DNA of 64,000 bases from Colwellia echini (GTDB lineage Bacteria; Pseudomonadota; Gammaproteobacteria; Enterobacterales; Alteromonadaceae): the NCBI RefSeq assembly GCF_002843355.2, contig NZ_PJAI02000004.1:62001-126000 (forward strand), given 5' to 3'. Both the position numbers and the translations under genes were made by a program. The notes below the pieces were generated by a model. It was not told where the DNA came from. It ran no database searches and was given only the letters and a program-made list of their open reading frames with translations. The first letter of the stretch is position 1, and each line of letters begins with the position of its first letter. Shown here one piece after another: positions 7,998 through 17,866 of the stretch.

Positions 7998-10900
7998 ATG
8001 TCAGCTAACGCTTCAAATAGCTCTGAACAACACAACACCCCACTCGCTTCTTCTGTGTCGGCTACTAATCTTACAAGTAAAAACCAACAAGTTTTTTTAA
8101 TTTTCATTATGCTAATAAGTCTGCTGCCTAGTTTACTAAATTTCTTGGCTATTGACTTCTCATCACCTGAATTCACTTTGAATATGCTGGGTGCAATAGA
8201 CAATACCACTGATATAAAAACCTTAACGCAAAATTTTACTGGGGTAATGCAGCACACTTTACTCGACTGGCCAGCAGTAATATTCGCGATATTAATTTTT
8301 GTACTCAGCTTAGTGCATTATCGTGTGCATCGAGATATTTCAACGCCCATAATAGGGATAGCCGTTTTATGTGCTGGTTTCGCTGATGCTTTTCACACCT
8401 TAAGTGCAAATCAATTAATAAGTATTGAGCCAACAAATACAAATTATCTTCCCTTAACCTGGGCGTTATCACGTATTTTAAATGCTTTAATAATGATTCT
8501 GGCCACTATACTCTGTTTATATTTTTACCGTAAAAATAATAACGCGATTAAAGATCAGTCTTTTAATTATTTTAAGCAGATTAAAAACTACCAAATATTA
8601 CTTATAATAGGCATTGTTTTTATTACTTTAACTGCTATCTGCTTGTATGTAGTTGCTAATAGTGCTTCTTTACCACAAACCATATTTCCACAAGCGACCA
8701 TTACCCGACCTTATGACATACTGCCGCTTGGACTATTTATTTTTGCCGCGAGTTTATTTTATAATTTTTATAAGAAATCACCGAACTATGCTACCTATGG
8801 GGTATTACTGAGTGTCATCCCTGGAATAATCAGTCAATGTCATATGAGTTTTGGCTCAATAGCATTATTTGATAACCACTTTAATATTGCACATTTTTTA
8901 AAAATAATTGCTTATGTCTGTATTTTTACAGGTTTATTATTTGATTTAAAAAAGAGCGCATTTAAATCTAAAACGAATAAGACTAACTTAGCTAACTACG
9001 AAGCTAACACAAATAAAAAAGGTAATATTCACAATCCCGTAAAATCAAATTCGCTAAAGCTATTAAATGTTGGTAAGGCAAGATTATCTATCAGTTTACA
9101 AATCCCTATTGCGGCTTTTATTTTAGTTGTTACTGTTACCACTGTAATTAGTGTTTTATTTTACTTTGAAACTGAGCGTTTATTAGTGCAACAAACGAAT
9201 AGCGAAATTATTATTCAAAGTAACTTAGTCGAACCTATGATCGAACAACTTTACGAACAAGCCAATTCAGACATACTATTTTTGAGTCGTACACCACCCA
9301 TTCAAGGAATGCTTAAAGCAATTACAGATAATGATGAACATAACTACCTATTATGGCAAAACCGTATTGAGCAAATATTTAGTCAGTTCCTGATCAATAA
9401 AACCTTTTATTATCAAATTCGTTATATTGGCGTTGCAAATAACGGACAAGAACTGGTTAATGTTCGTAACGATAAGCATAGTATAGTGATACCAAACTCT
9501 CGCCTACAGCAAAAAGCTGACAGAGCCTATTTTCAAGAAGCAATTAATAAAGACCCTGATAGTGTCTATTTTTCAAAAATTGAATTAGCCAAAAATTATG
9601 ACAAAATAGAATTACCACACAGAGCTGTTTTGCGTGTTGCCACCCCTATTTACAATAATGAAACAGGCAATGTATTTGGTATTATTATTATCAATTTAGA
9701 TTTTGGTGCCTATATTAGTCATTTAAAATCAGAAGAATTGAGACAACTATCATTTTATTTAGCTAATAGCGATGGCGACTATGTATCTCATCCTGACAAT
9801 AGCAAAACATTTGGTTTTGATTTAAACAAGCGTTACTTAATCCAAGATGAATTCCCTACTCTTTCACCCATTGTGAAAGGCAATATTAAAGAGTTTAGCT
9901 TGGGTAAAGTAAGCATTAATGAAAGTAAATATGTTGGTTATTATCAACGCGTTAAATTAAACCGTTTTGACAATACCCATCAACTGAACTTGCTCGTATT
10001 AAAAGATAGTACCAAGATTGAGAATACTCTCGCTGATTATCGAATGCGTAGTTTATTAATGGGCGTTACTCTCGCCACTATTGCGTTAGCAATTGCGATT
10101 ATGGCGGCAAGAAGAATTGCCACGCCATTACAACAAATATCAAATAGTTTAGAAAATCACGACAAATCTAGTCAATTAAGTGAACTACCTATTAACAGTA
10201 ATACTGAAATTGGAGTACTTGCTCGTAGTTTTAGTAACTTAGTTAAGCAAATGCAATATTCATTACGCGAACAGAAGTATTCTGCCCTACTTGCCAAACA
10301 AAGCTCTGATCAAATAAAAGCAATTTTCTCTAGTGCAGCTGAGGGGTTTATTACTATTAATGAACAAAATATTATTATCAGTTTCAATCAAGCTGCACAA
10401 AAAATGTTTGCTTACAGTGAAGAGGAAACTATTGGAAAAAATATTAATATATTAATGCCATTTAACGGAAGGCCTATTTTTTATGAAGATAAAGACCATC
10501 TTGATAACAACATAATTAACAATATTAATACAGGAAGGAAACTGCAAGGCAAAAAAAAATCGGGTGAGTTATTTCCTATTCATTTAGCTATCTCTAAAGT
10601 GATAAGTGAACAAGGGGTTGTATTCACTGGTATTGTTCGTGATATTTCTAAAGAAGAGCAGTTAGAATTAGCCCAAATAAAAAGTAAGCAAGCACTGATT
10701 GATGCTAATGAACGAATGACTCTAGCTGCCGATGCAGCAAGCCTGGGAATTTGGCAATACGAAATTAGCACAGGCACACTAACATGGGATAAATGGATGC
10801 ACAGCATCTATGAAGTGGCAGAGCAAGACTTTACTCATAATATTAATGCTTGGCAAAAGCATGTGCACCCTGACGACATTAAGCAAGCCAATGCTTCACT

Positions 10901-13325
10901 CAATGAAGCAATGAAAAGTAAAACGAATCTAGATTATGAATTTCGGATAATTACCCCTTCAGGCACAATCAAACATATTAAAGCAATGGCTATATTAAAA
11001 TTAGACAACCAAGGTGATGTTATACAATTTACTGGGGTCAACTATGATATTACTCAGCGTAAGGAAATTGAGCAACAGCATATTGATGCGAAAGAATTAG
11101 CTGAAGATACTGCCCGTCATAAAGCGGAATTTCTTGCCAGTATGAGTCATGAAATTAGAACACCAATGAATGGTATACTTGGCATGCTAGGCTTGTTATT
11201 AAGAAATGAATTAACTCCTGAACAAAAACATCGAGTGCAACTAGCAAACTCAAGTGCAGAAGCCTTACTAAGCCTAATAAATGATATTCTAGATTTTTCT
11301 AAAGTCGAAGCTGGCAAGCTTGATATAGAAGTTATTGATTTTAATTTAAGAAAATTATTTGGTGACTTTACTGAATCGTTCGCACTGAAGGCACAAGAAA
11401 AAAACATTGAATTAATACTTGATAATCGTGCTATTGAACACAGTCACGTAAAAGGTGATCCAGGGCGTATTCGCCAAATTCTTAATAACTTAATTGGCAA
11501 TGCAATAAAATTCACTGACACTGGTGAAGTTGTTATAACCGCCAGTTTAACCGACAAAAACGGCACCTTAGTCTTACAATGTAGCGTTAAAGATACTGGT
11601 ATAGGTATTTTACAAGAAAATATTCCTTATTTGTTTCAATCTTTTACCCAAGTAGATGCATCAACCACACGTAAATATGGAGGTACTGGTTTAGGACTAG
11701 CTATTTGCAAACAGTTATGCCAATTGATGCAAGGAGATTTACAGGTAAGCAGTGTGTTTGGCAAAGGTTCAACTTTTTCTTTTACTATCAATCTAGATAA
11801 GAGTGAGCAATCTATTCAAGTTTTACCTCATATAGATATTAAAGGTATTGGCATGTTAATTGTTGATGATAACGAGAGTAATCGTCGAGTATTAAAAGAA
11901 CAATTAGAGCATTGGGGAGCGAAGGTTTATGAAGCTGAGTCTGGTTTAAAGGCTTTAGCTTTACTTGAAAAAAATAAGCAAAATAACGCATTAACTATAC
12001 AAAGTAATAACAACACACACACATCAACCAACAATATAGTTGCCCTTAACCAAACACCACTAATTAACATCGTTTTTCTTGATAAGAATATGCCCATTAT
12101 GGGTGGAGAAGAAATAGCTCACAAAATTAATAACCAGCAGAGTTTAAATCACCTTAAGTTAGTAATGATGACCTCGATGGCTGATCGTGATGAGTCACGT
12201 TATTATAGCGAATTAGGTGTTTGGGCATATTTTCCAAAACCTGTAATAACTAAAGACTTATTTAGAGCTTTAACTACTTGTCTGACAAAAAACAAGCCGG
12301 CAAATCCGGTTATAACACAAAGTAATAATACGCCTTCAACCTACCGAAACACGTTGGATGATAGCCATGAAAATCTTGAGGATAATAATATAAAACAAGT
12401 TAATGACAGTAACGAATTTACCCAATGTAAAGTTTTACTTGTTGAGGATAATCGTATTAATCAAGAAGTTGCTCGCCATATATTAGCCGAGTTTAACATT
12501 ACACCTGACTTGGCAATTAATGGCATTGAAGCAATCGAGCATTTATCCGCAACTTGCGGTAATAAGCCTTACGATATTATTTTAATGGATTGCCAAATGC
12601 CTGAGATGGACGGCTATGAAGCAACAAGGGCAATTCGTCAAGGTAACGCTGGCAGTGAAAACAAATCAATAACTATCATTGCGATGACAGCAAATGCAAT
12701 GAAAGGCGACAGAGAAAAATGCTTAGACGCGGGTATGACTGATTATTTGAGTAAACCGATAGATCCAGAAAAAATTAAAGAAAAACTACAACAATACTTT
12801 AACCAAAGTGTCATTAAAAAGGCAGTTGTAAATGAAGCCGTCAATAAATCAGTACAAGAAAACAACAATAAAAATATAAGTAAATCTATAACGATTAGTG
12901 AGCCTGATGCGAATCTAAATAACAGTAATCCTCCTCAACAAGAACAAGAACGATCTGATAATGAAGGCGGTGATGAATCATTAAATGTGTGGGAAAGAAA
13001 CACATTTAGTAAGCGGTTAAATAACAACCGTGTTATTGAGAAGAAGTTAATAGAACTATTTTTAGACGAAGCCCCTAAACAACTTATTGAATTGGCAAAC
13101 AGTATCGAAAGTAAAGATCACAAACTACAGCATGATCTCAGTCATAAAATACAAGGAATGTCTGCAAACTTGAGTGCACAACAGTTACTGAAAGTTACTA
13201 AAGACTTTAATAGCTATGTTAAAACAACGGCTCCAGAACAAGCTAAAATAGAAGCCTTATTTAAGGCCATAGAAGAGAGCTTTATCGCCTTAAACGCTGT
13301 TTTACAAAATGCGGTAAATGAATAA
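7998..13325 (+). CDS. Giant hybrid sensor histidine kinase (1775 residues)
   Basis: This is a membrane-bound multidomain phosphorelay kinase. In order I see: an N-terminal multi-helix membrane sensor (about residues 30-320, with FHTLSANQ, resembling MASE3-type domains); a second membrane anchor near 365-385; a large extracytoplasmic Cache-like region (about 390-670); a helix near 680-700 and HAMP; two PAS domains (about 770-890 and 905-1030); and HisKA with phospho-acceptor H1051 (SHEIRTPMNG). The HATPase domain follows (GGTGLGLAICKQ). Receiver 1 has D1290, D1291 and D1362; receiver 2 has D1484 and D1531. A C-terminal Hpt domain has H1716 (SHKIQGMSANLSA). All catalytic positions look intact. 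The ligand is unknown. It lies just before the Ser/Thr kinase gene on the same strand. Confidence 0.9.
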   Translation: MSANASNSSEQHNTPLASSVSATNLTSKNQQVFLIFIMLISLLPSLLNFLAIDFSSPEFTLNMLGAIDNTTDIKTLTQNFTGVMQHTLLDWPAVIFAILIFVLSLVHYRVHRDISTPIIGIAVLCAGFADAFHTLSANQLISIEPTNTNYLPLTWALSRILNALIMILATILCLYFYRKNNNAIKDQSFNYFKQIKNYQILLIIGIVFITLTAICLYVVANSASLPQTIFPQATITRPYDILPLGLFIFAASLFYNFYKKSPNYATYGVLLSVIPGIISQCHMSFGSIALFDNHFNIAHFLKIIAYVCIFTGLLFDLKKSAFKSKTNKTNLANYEANTNKKGNIHNPVKSNSLKLLNVGKARLSISLQIPIAAFILVVTVTTVISVLFYFETERLLVQQTNSEIIIQSNLVEPMIEQLYEQANSDILFLSRTPPIQGMLKAITDNDEHNYLLWQNRIEQIFSQFLINKTFYYQIRYIGVANNGQELVNVRNDKHSIVIPNSRLQQKADRAYFQEAINKDPDSVYFSKIELAKNYDKIELPHRAVLRVATPIYNNETGNVFGIIIINLDFGAYISHLKSEELRQLSFYLANSDGDYVSHPDNSKTFGFDLNKRYLIQDEFPTLSPIVKGNIKEFSLGKVSINESKYVGYYQRVKLNRFDNTHQLNLLVLKDSTKIENTLADYRMRSLLMGVTLATIALAIAIMAARRIATPLQQISNSLENHDKSSQLSELPINSNTEIGVLARSFSNLVKQMQYSLREQKYSALLAKQSSDQIKAIFSSAAEGFITINEQNIIISFNQAAQKMFAYSEEETIGKNINILMPFNGRPIFYEDKDHLDNNIINNINTGRKLQGKKKSGELFPIHLAISKVISEQGVVFTGIVRDISKEEQLELAQIKSKQALIDANERMTLAADAASLGIWQYEISTGTLTWDKWMHSIYEVAEQDFTHNINAWQKHVHPDDIKQANASLNEAMKSKTNLDYEFRIITPSGTIKHIKAMAILKLDNQGDVIQFTGVNYDITQRKEIEQQHIDAKELAEDTARHKAEFLASMSHEIRTPMNGILGMLGLLLRNELTPEQKHRVQLANSSAEALLSLINDILDFSKVEAGKLDIEVIDFNLRKLFGDFTESFALKAQEKNIELILDNRAIEHSHVKGDPGRIRQILNNLIGNAIKFTDTGEVVITASLTDKNGTLVLQCSVKDTGIGILQENIPYLFQSFTQVDASTTRKYGGTGLGLAICKQLCQLMQGDLQVSSVFGKGSTFSFTINLDKSEQSIQVLPHIDIKGIGMLIVDDNESNRRVLKEQLEHWGAKVYEAESGLKALALLEKNKQNNALTIQSNNNTHTSTNNIVALNQTPLINIVFLDKNMPIMGGEEIAHKINNQQSLNHLKLVMMTSMADRDESRYYSELGVWAYFPKPVITKDLFRALTTCLTKNKPANPVITQSNNTPSTYRNTLDDSHENLEDNNIKQVNDSNEFTQCKVLLVEDNRINQEVARHILAEFNITPDLAINGIEAIEHLSATCGNKPYDIILMDCQMPEMDGYEATRAIRQGNAGSENKSITIIAMTANAMKGDREKCLDAGMTDYLSKPIDPEKIKEKLQQYFNQSVIKKAVVNEAVNKSVQENNNKNISKSITISEPDANLNNSNPPQQEQERSDNEGGDESLNVWERNTFSKRLNNNRVIEKKLIELFLDEAPKQLIELANSIESKDHKLQHDLSHKIQGMSANLSAQQLLKVTKDFNSYVKTTAPEQAKIEALFKAIEESFIALNAVLQNAVNE

Positions 13326-13413
13326 TGAATATAGCGCTTTATACCATCTTAAATTTGATAAACTCAACACATTCAGGTTTAATATGCGCCTAGCAATATA
13401 ATAATAACAACTT

Positions 13414-13457
13414 ATCCCAAGTGAGTTAAGCTTCCCCTTACTTTAAGTCACTTGGAT
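13414..13457 (+). other. Inverted repeat upstream of the Ser/Thr kinase gene
   Basis: An imperfect palindrome with arms at 13414-13430 and 13441-13457 (core AAGTGA/TCACTT and TTAA pairs) lies 29 bp before the kinase start. It could be an attenuator or an mRNA structure between the two signalling genes. There is no T-run. Confidence 0.4.
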
Positions 13458-13485
13458 ATAAAATAGCTAAAGGTTATCAGCACGC

Positions 13486-15849
13486 ATGATCAAACCCATT
13501 CTGCCCATTTATCAAACGGGTTGGTTTTATCTCATTTTACTCTTTTGGGGAGCAATTTGTTACTGCGTATCTGTTGGTGATTTCAATTCAATTAACCAGT
13601 TGAATATCAAGTTGCTTGACAATAAAACAAACACTCAACCAACAACTGAAAAATCATTTTCTAATAATGCGCAGTCACTAACCGAAAAAAACATACTAAG
13701 TTTATATGCCTCATTTAACGAAGATAATCTCACCGACATTACTACCTTATTGGCATATCATCCTGACAGTCTTATTGTTTTACAAGGTAAGCAATCAAAC
13801 GTATTTATTAAAAAAATTAGCCAATATTTATCCAAAAAACCTAATAACAACAAAATAATTATTGAGTCTGCGTATACCTTATCGACCACGCCAATAACAA
13901 TTAGCTCTACTATGTTTTTTTCTAGCGTACTTAATTGGTTTAGATTTGATCAAACGCCAAATAAAACCCTGCTTACGTCAAAATATTTTACTTATGCACC
14001 TTTCTTAGTGAATCAACGACAAAGTTTTCCTTTACTTTGGCAGCATAAAAAAGCTACTTACCTTAGTTTACCCGGTGAGGTTTTAAGGCAATTAAATCAG
14101 AAAAATGAATTAACACTAGCTCAGCATTGGCAACTAACCTTGACTAATAATCAAGAAAATTTAGCTGCTCAATTATTGCCTCTCGGCTTTTTTGGTGACG
14201 TATTCACCTCAGAAAAAGCCTATGATATACAGCAAAGTGGCTCACTAAATATTGAAGCGAGAGAAAATGAGGCAAAGATAAGTCCTCTAGCAACAAGTAA
14301 ACTTATTAATATCAGTCAATTTATTAAGCAACAATATGGTGCAAATTATATAAATTCGGATCAAACAAATTATAAAGTAATTATTATTACCGATAACCCG
14401 TCGGACGAGCGACTGAAACCTTTACTATTGAAATTAACTCAGGGTAATTATTTATCACAAAACTTTATTACTCTTTCACTATATTGGATTTTACTGTTAT
14501 CAGGCATTGTTTTAATTTGGCTTATTCAACGCTTACCTAACAAGCAACAAGCACTATGTATCATAACTTATGTTGTTGTACTTTTTTTCTTACAGTCTTT
14601 ATTAATAAATCAACAGCAATGGTTAGAAGTGATACCAGTAATATTGTTTGTTATTGGTACTTGGGGATTATTATTGGCTTATCATAGAGAAATCAGCCTA
14701 ATTGAGGGCAATTTAACTCATTCATCGACAAGTCCATCGACCACTACCAGTAATGTAAATGAGCCCACATTAACGCAATTTAAAGCAAGTAACGCCAATT
14801 CTCCCCATGAACCAGCGCTTTACAAGTCTCCACAAAACTTTTCACCTGCCGCAACGATAGCGCCAACAGCAACTGGCTGGGGTCATTTAGTTAAAAATAT
14901 GCCTGCAACCACAAAAGCTAATAATAAGTCAGCTGATTTAGATAAAACCTTAGTGATCACTGCGCCCGAAAAGAAACAGCAAAAAACGCGAAATCAACAT
15001 ATAGATGTCAATAGCTTTGGTCGTTATCAAATAGAAGGTATTTTGGGTAAAGGAGCTATGGGCATAGTGTATCAAGGAGTTGATCCTAAAATAAATCGTC
15101 ATGTAGCGATTAAAACTCTACAATTGTCTACTGATTTAGACTCACACGAGTCGACAGAAGCAAAAGAGCGTTTCTTTAGAGAAGCGCAAACCGCCGGCGG
15201 TTTAAGTCATGCAAATATAGTAACCATTTATGATGTAGGTGAAGAGAATGATTTAGGTTATATCGCCATGGATTTACTCACAGGTGCGCCTTTATCTGTT
15301 TTCAGCCAGCCAGGACAAACTTTACCTGTGCAGTTAATTTATCAATTATTAATACAAATAACCGACGCATTAGAATACGCCCATAATCAAAATGTGGTAC
15401 ATAGAGATATTAAACCAGGCAATATCATTTATGACGATGATCTATTTAAAGTGACGGTGACTGACTTTGGTATTGCATATGTTAGCGATCATAGTAAAAC
15501 CCGTACTGGTGTTATTATGGGTAGCCCTTACTACATGTCGCCTGAGCAGATTTTAGGATTAAAAGTTGATGGCCGAAGTGATATCTTCAGCTTAGGGGTT
15601 ACTTTTTACCAATTGCTGACTGGGAATTTACCTTTTGAAGGTGAATCGATTGCCACTGTGGCTTATCAAATTACCAAGGCGAAGCCTACAGGAGTTAATC
15701 AGCATAATCCTGAATTACCACCAAGTGCACAACGTATTCTCAATAAAGCGATGCATAAAGATATTGAAAAACGTTATCAATCTATGGCTGATTTTAAATT
15801 AGCTTTAGTTAACGCTTTAAAACGTGATTTTAAAACTACTGTTAATTAA
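13486..15849 (+). CDS. Membrane-anchored eukaryotic-type Ser/Thr protein kinase
   Basis: The C-terminal part (about residues 511-780) is a complete Hanks-type kinase: glycine loop G521-K-G523-A-M-G526, ATP lysine K543, catalytic D641 in HRDIKPGN, metal-binding D660 in DFG, and the GSPYYMSPEQ activation segment. The N-terminal half has one helix (about 10-30), an extracytoplasmic domain, then three close helices (about 325-400). This is the topology of CHASE2-type sensor proteins, though the sequence match is weak. A low-complexity Ser/Thr/Ala linker joins the halves. It is followed by PP2C phosphatase and FHA genes, its likely antagonist and phospho-reader. Confidence 0.92.
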   Translation: MIKPILPIYQTGWFYLILLFWGAICYCVSVGDFNSINQLNIKLLDNKTNTQPTTEKSFSNNAQSLTEKNILSLYASFNEDNLTDITTLLAYHPDSLIVLQGKQSNVFIKKISQYLSKKPNNNKIIIESAYTLSTTPITISSTMFFSSVLNWFRFDQTPNKTLLTSKYFTYAPFLVNQRQSFPLLWQHKKATYLSLPGEVLRQLNQKNELTLAQHWQLTLTNNQENLAAQLLPLGFFGDVFTSEKAYDIQQSGSLNIEARENEAKISPLATSKLINISQFIKQQYGANYINSDQTNYKVIIITDNPSDERLKPLLLKLTQGNYLSQNFITLSLYWILLLSGIVLIWLIQRLPNKQQALCIITYVVVLFFLQSLLINQQQWLEVIPVILFVIGTWGLLLAYHREISLIEGNLTHSSTSPSTTTSNVNEPTLTQFKASNANSPHEPALYKSPQNFSPAATIAPTATGWGHLVKNMPATTKANNKSADLDKTLVITAPEKKQQKTRNQHIDVNSFGRYQIEGILGKGAMGIVYQGVDPKINRHVAIKTLQLSTDLDSHESTEAKERFFREAQTAGGLSHANIVTIYDVGEENDLGYIAMDLLTGAPLSVFSQPGQTLPVQLIYQLLIQITDALEYAHNQNVVHRDIKPGNIIYDDDLFKVTVTDFGIAYVSDHSKTRTGVIMGSPYYMSPEQILGLKVDGRSDIFSLGVTFYQLLTGNLPFEGESIATVAYQITKAKPTGVNQHNPELPPSAQRILNKAMHKDIEKRYQSMADFKLALVNALKRDFKTTVN

Positions 15850-15903
15850 CACTACGGTTAATTAAAATCTAAATAAAATGAAAGGGATTTACAAGCGCCG
15901 CTT

Positions 15904-16647
15904 ATGAACAACCATATTAAATCGTTATGCCATCAAGGCGTGATCAGAGACAATAATGAAGATGCGATAAAGTACGGTTTTCACGAACCACTCGGTTTTA
16001 CTTGGATGATAATAGCCGATGGTATGGGCGGACATAATGCTGGCGAAATAGCTAGTGCACTGCTAGTTAATCATATCTGTAATGCTGTTCAGCAATTAGG
16101 TTCCGTTAAACCAACAAACTGGCAAGATTGGATTGTCACGCAACTTAATACTGCAAATTTAGCCATTTTAACATCAGCCCAAAAAAATAGTGCTCAACAA
16201 GGTATGGGAACAACTGGGGTATTAGTTATCTTAGAAAATGAAAAGTGTCATATCGGCTGGGTTGGAGATTCGCGCGCTTACTCTCTAAAAGATAATATTC
16301 TCATTCAAGAAACTATCGACCACACCATGCTTCAAGAATTAGTCAATAAAGGTGCCATTAGCGCCGAAACAGCAAAACATTCAAATACTAAAAACCTACT
16401 TTCACAAGCAATTGGCGTGAGAGATAAAATATCCGTTGATACTAAGAGCATAACAATAAATAATGGCGATATTATTATGCTATCAACCGATGGTTTACAT
16501 GATTACTTATCAGAGCAAACGATAAGTACATATTTATCAGAGTACTCTACTAATAATAGCCTCTGTAGTGACATGATAAACAAAGCCATTGCAAATAATA
16601 GTAGAGACAACCTGACAGTCGGTTTAATTAATATCGCAGAGCAATAA
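15904..16647 (+). CDS. PP2C-family Ser/Thr protein phosphatase
   Basis: This is a Stp1/PrpC/PppA-type metal-dependent phosphatase of 247 residues with no membrane helices. The metal-binding motifs are intact: DNNEDA, IADGMGGHNAGE, GMGTTGV, VGDSRAY, STDGLHDYL and SRDNLTV. It begins 54 bp after the kinase stop codon on the same strand and should reverse that kinase's phosphorylation. Size and composition match stand-alone phosphatases rather than fused ones. Confidence 0.95.
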   Translation: MNNHIKSLCHQGVIRDNNEDAIKYGFHEPLGFTWMIIADGMGGHNAGEIASALLVNHICNAVQQLGSVKPTNWQDWIVTQLNTANLAILTSAQKNSAQQGMGTTGVLVILENEKCHIGWVGDSRAYSLKDNILIQETIDHTMLQELVNKGAISAETAKHSNTKNLLSQAIGVRDKISVDTKSITINNGDIIMLSTDGLHDYLSEQTISTYLSEYSTNNSLCSDMINKAIANNSRDNLTVGLINIAEQ

Positions 16648-16763
16648 AATAGAATAACAACCTAAAACCAATAAACTTATTTAATAATAATTACTGAAAT
16701 AGCTTAACCCTAACTGAGGTTAGTTAATAAATAAGTATCAAAAAACAATAATTAGGAGTTTTT

Positions 16764-17111
16764 ATGGCTTACTTAGCCTTAAGTGTTGAAGATGTGATCA
16801 TTAATAAATGGGAGCTCACCCAAGGCTCATTATCCATTGGCCGCGCAGAAGATAATGATATTCAAATTAAAGATGCCGCTGTCAGCTCAAAGCATGCTCG
16901 GTTGATAACAGGACCAAATCCTTTTATCGAAGGCCAATTAATTACCTATTTAGAAGATCTAAAAAGCACTAACGGTACTGAATTAAATGGCCGTGAAATA
17001 GCCCGTCAGCAATTAGATCATGAAGACATTATTAGCATTGGCTTTAGCCAGTTTCAATTTATTGATAAAGAAAGTAATACGCTTGATGAAACTGCAATCA
17101 TTATTGGTTAA
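16764..17111 (+). CDS. Small FHA-domain protein
   Basis: The 115-residue protein is essentially a single forkhead-associated domain, which binds phosphothreonine peptides. The signature residues are present: SIGRAEDNDIQI, the SSKHARL loop and LKSTNGTELNG. It starts 116 bp after the phosphatase, with an AGGAG ribosome site before the ATG. It is the likely effector or scaffold of the kinase/phosphatase pair. Unlike T6SS-linked Fha proteins there is no extra C-terminal domain, and no T6SS genes are nearby. Confidence 0.93.
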   Translation: MAYLALSVEDVIINKWELTQGSLSIGRAEDNDIQIKDAAVSSKHARLITGPNPFIEGQLITYLEDLKSTNGTELNGREIARQQLDHEDIISIGFSQFQFIDKESNTLDETAIIIG

Positions 17112-17233
17112 CCGTTGATTACTTTACTCATAATTAATAAATGAGGGGGATATTTGAAGTGCTAGGTGCTTGGGAGAGAGACGTTCTAAGCGGTAGATAA
17201 TTAGCAGGGAAAGCTAAGCATTAATATAAATGA

Positions 17234-17250
17234 TAGGTTCATTCAACCTA
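17234..17250 (-). terminator. Hairpin right after the 46-codon ORF
   Basis: TAGGTT/AACCTA (17234-17239 and 17245-17250) forms a 6-bp stem with a 5-base loop immediately downstream of the small ORF stop on the minus strand. Moderately T-rich sequence follows. It is a weak terminator candidate. Confidence 0.4.
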
Positions 17251-17251
17251 A

Positions 17252-17392
17252 TTAACGCTCACTCTCTGCTTGTTGAACAGTGCTAACTGCTGATAATGAT
17301 AAATTAAAATGAGAAAGTCTACGTGAACTCATTTTGTTGTGCTGGCGATTTAATAGTTTTTTACGTTGGTTTGTTTTTAAAGATCTTTTCAT
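17252..17392 (-). CDS. Small basic protein, 46 residues, behind a Pho-box-like promoter
   Basis: I do not recognise this protein. It begins MKRSLKTNQRKKLLNRQ and is rich in Lys, Arg, Ser and Gln in its N-terminal half. It has no Cys, no membrane helix and no signal peptide. It is supported by a GGAA ribosome site 8 bases before the ATG, a strong promoter-like region with a Pho-box match starting 36 bp upstream, and a hairpin straight after the stop. The basic, unstructured composition suggests nucleic-acid or ribosome binding, but that is only inference. It sits alone between the FHA gene and mltF. Confidence 0.55.
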   Translation of the reverse strand: MKRSLKTNQRKKLLNRQHNKMSSRRLSHFNLSLSAVSTVQQAESER

Positions 17393-17427
17393 CGTAATTT
17401 CCAATAGTTTAAAATAAGATTACAGTT

Positions 17428-17461
17428 ACTATAGTCGGTTAAAATGACAACTTTATGACAA
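17428..17461 (-). promoter_or_regulatory. Pho-box-like PhoB operator and -10 element
   Basis: Read on the minus strand, 17461-17444 is TTGTCATAAAGTTGTCAT: two exact 7-base repeats TTGTCAT spaced by 4 A/G-rich bases. The published E. coli Pho box is two CTGTCAT-type repeats with the same spacing. A TATAGT -10 element lies at 17433-17428, 10 bases beyond the second repeat, the normal spacing for PhoB-activated promoters. The first gene downstream is the 46-codon ORF. Confidence 0.65.
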
Positions 17462-17670
17462 TAAGAAATAATTTGGGAAAAGTATTACTTCGTGTCTCGT
17501 CAATCATCTAAAAACTATAATGTATTTTTCTAATCATGAAGTAAAAATATAGTAATAGTTTGTAACAAGCCTGCGTTTAATCCCAACCAAAGCTCATTTT
17601 GAAGTAAAAATAAAGTGGAAATAAAAGAGGGGATATTGCATCAACAGCAGAGGCTATGGCAATATTACTT

Positions 17671-17866
17671 AACCTAATTTCGGGATAACTAAATTGTAAA
17701 GCATAACAATATCAACTATTTGTATTAAAGCATCTACAATAGTTTTAGTTATTCGCAGGTCAAGGCGAGAAAGCGAAGCCAATAGCGAGTTATTGGGAGT
17801 TTTTATAACGAAGGAATACGGATAAATAAGACTGTTGTAGCACTTTGCTTATACTGAACTCAGGTT
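17671..17866. mobile_element. MITE-like element, copy B
   Basis: The ends are AACCTAATTTCGGGATAA (17671-17688) and TTATACTGAACTCAGGTT (17849-17866), imperfect versions of the copy A repeats. ACTT is repeated directly outside both ends. The interior aligns with copy A reversed and with copy C, including the GAAAGCGAAGCCAATA block and the inverted CCAATA...TATTGG core. It has no coding capacity. Its right end reaches into the mltF stop codon. Confidence 0.85.

Noticed and set aside
13486-17111. Type VI secretion locus
   Set aside because: Kinase, phosphatase and FHA genes resemble the T6SS switch, but no Tss, Hcp or VgrG genes are present.
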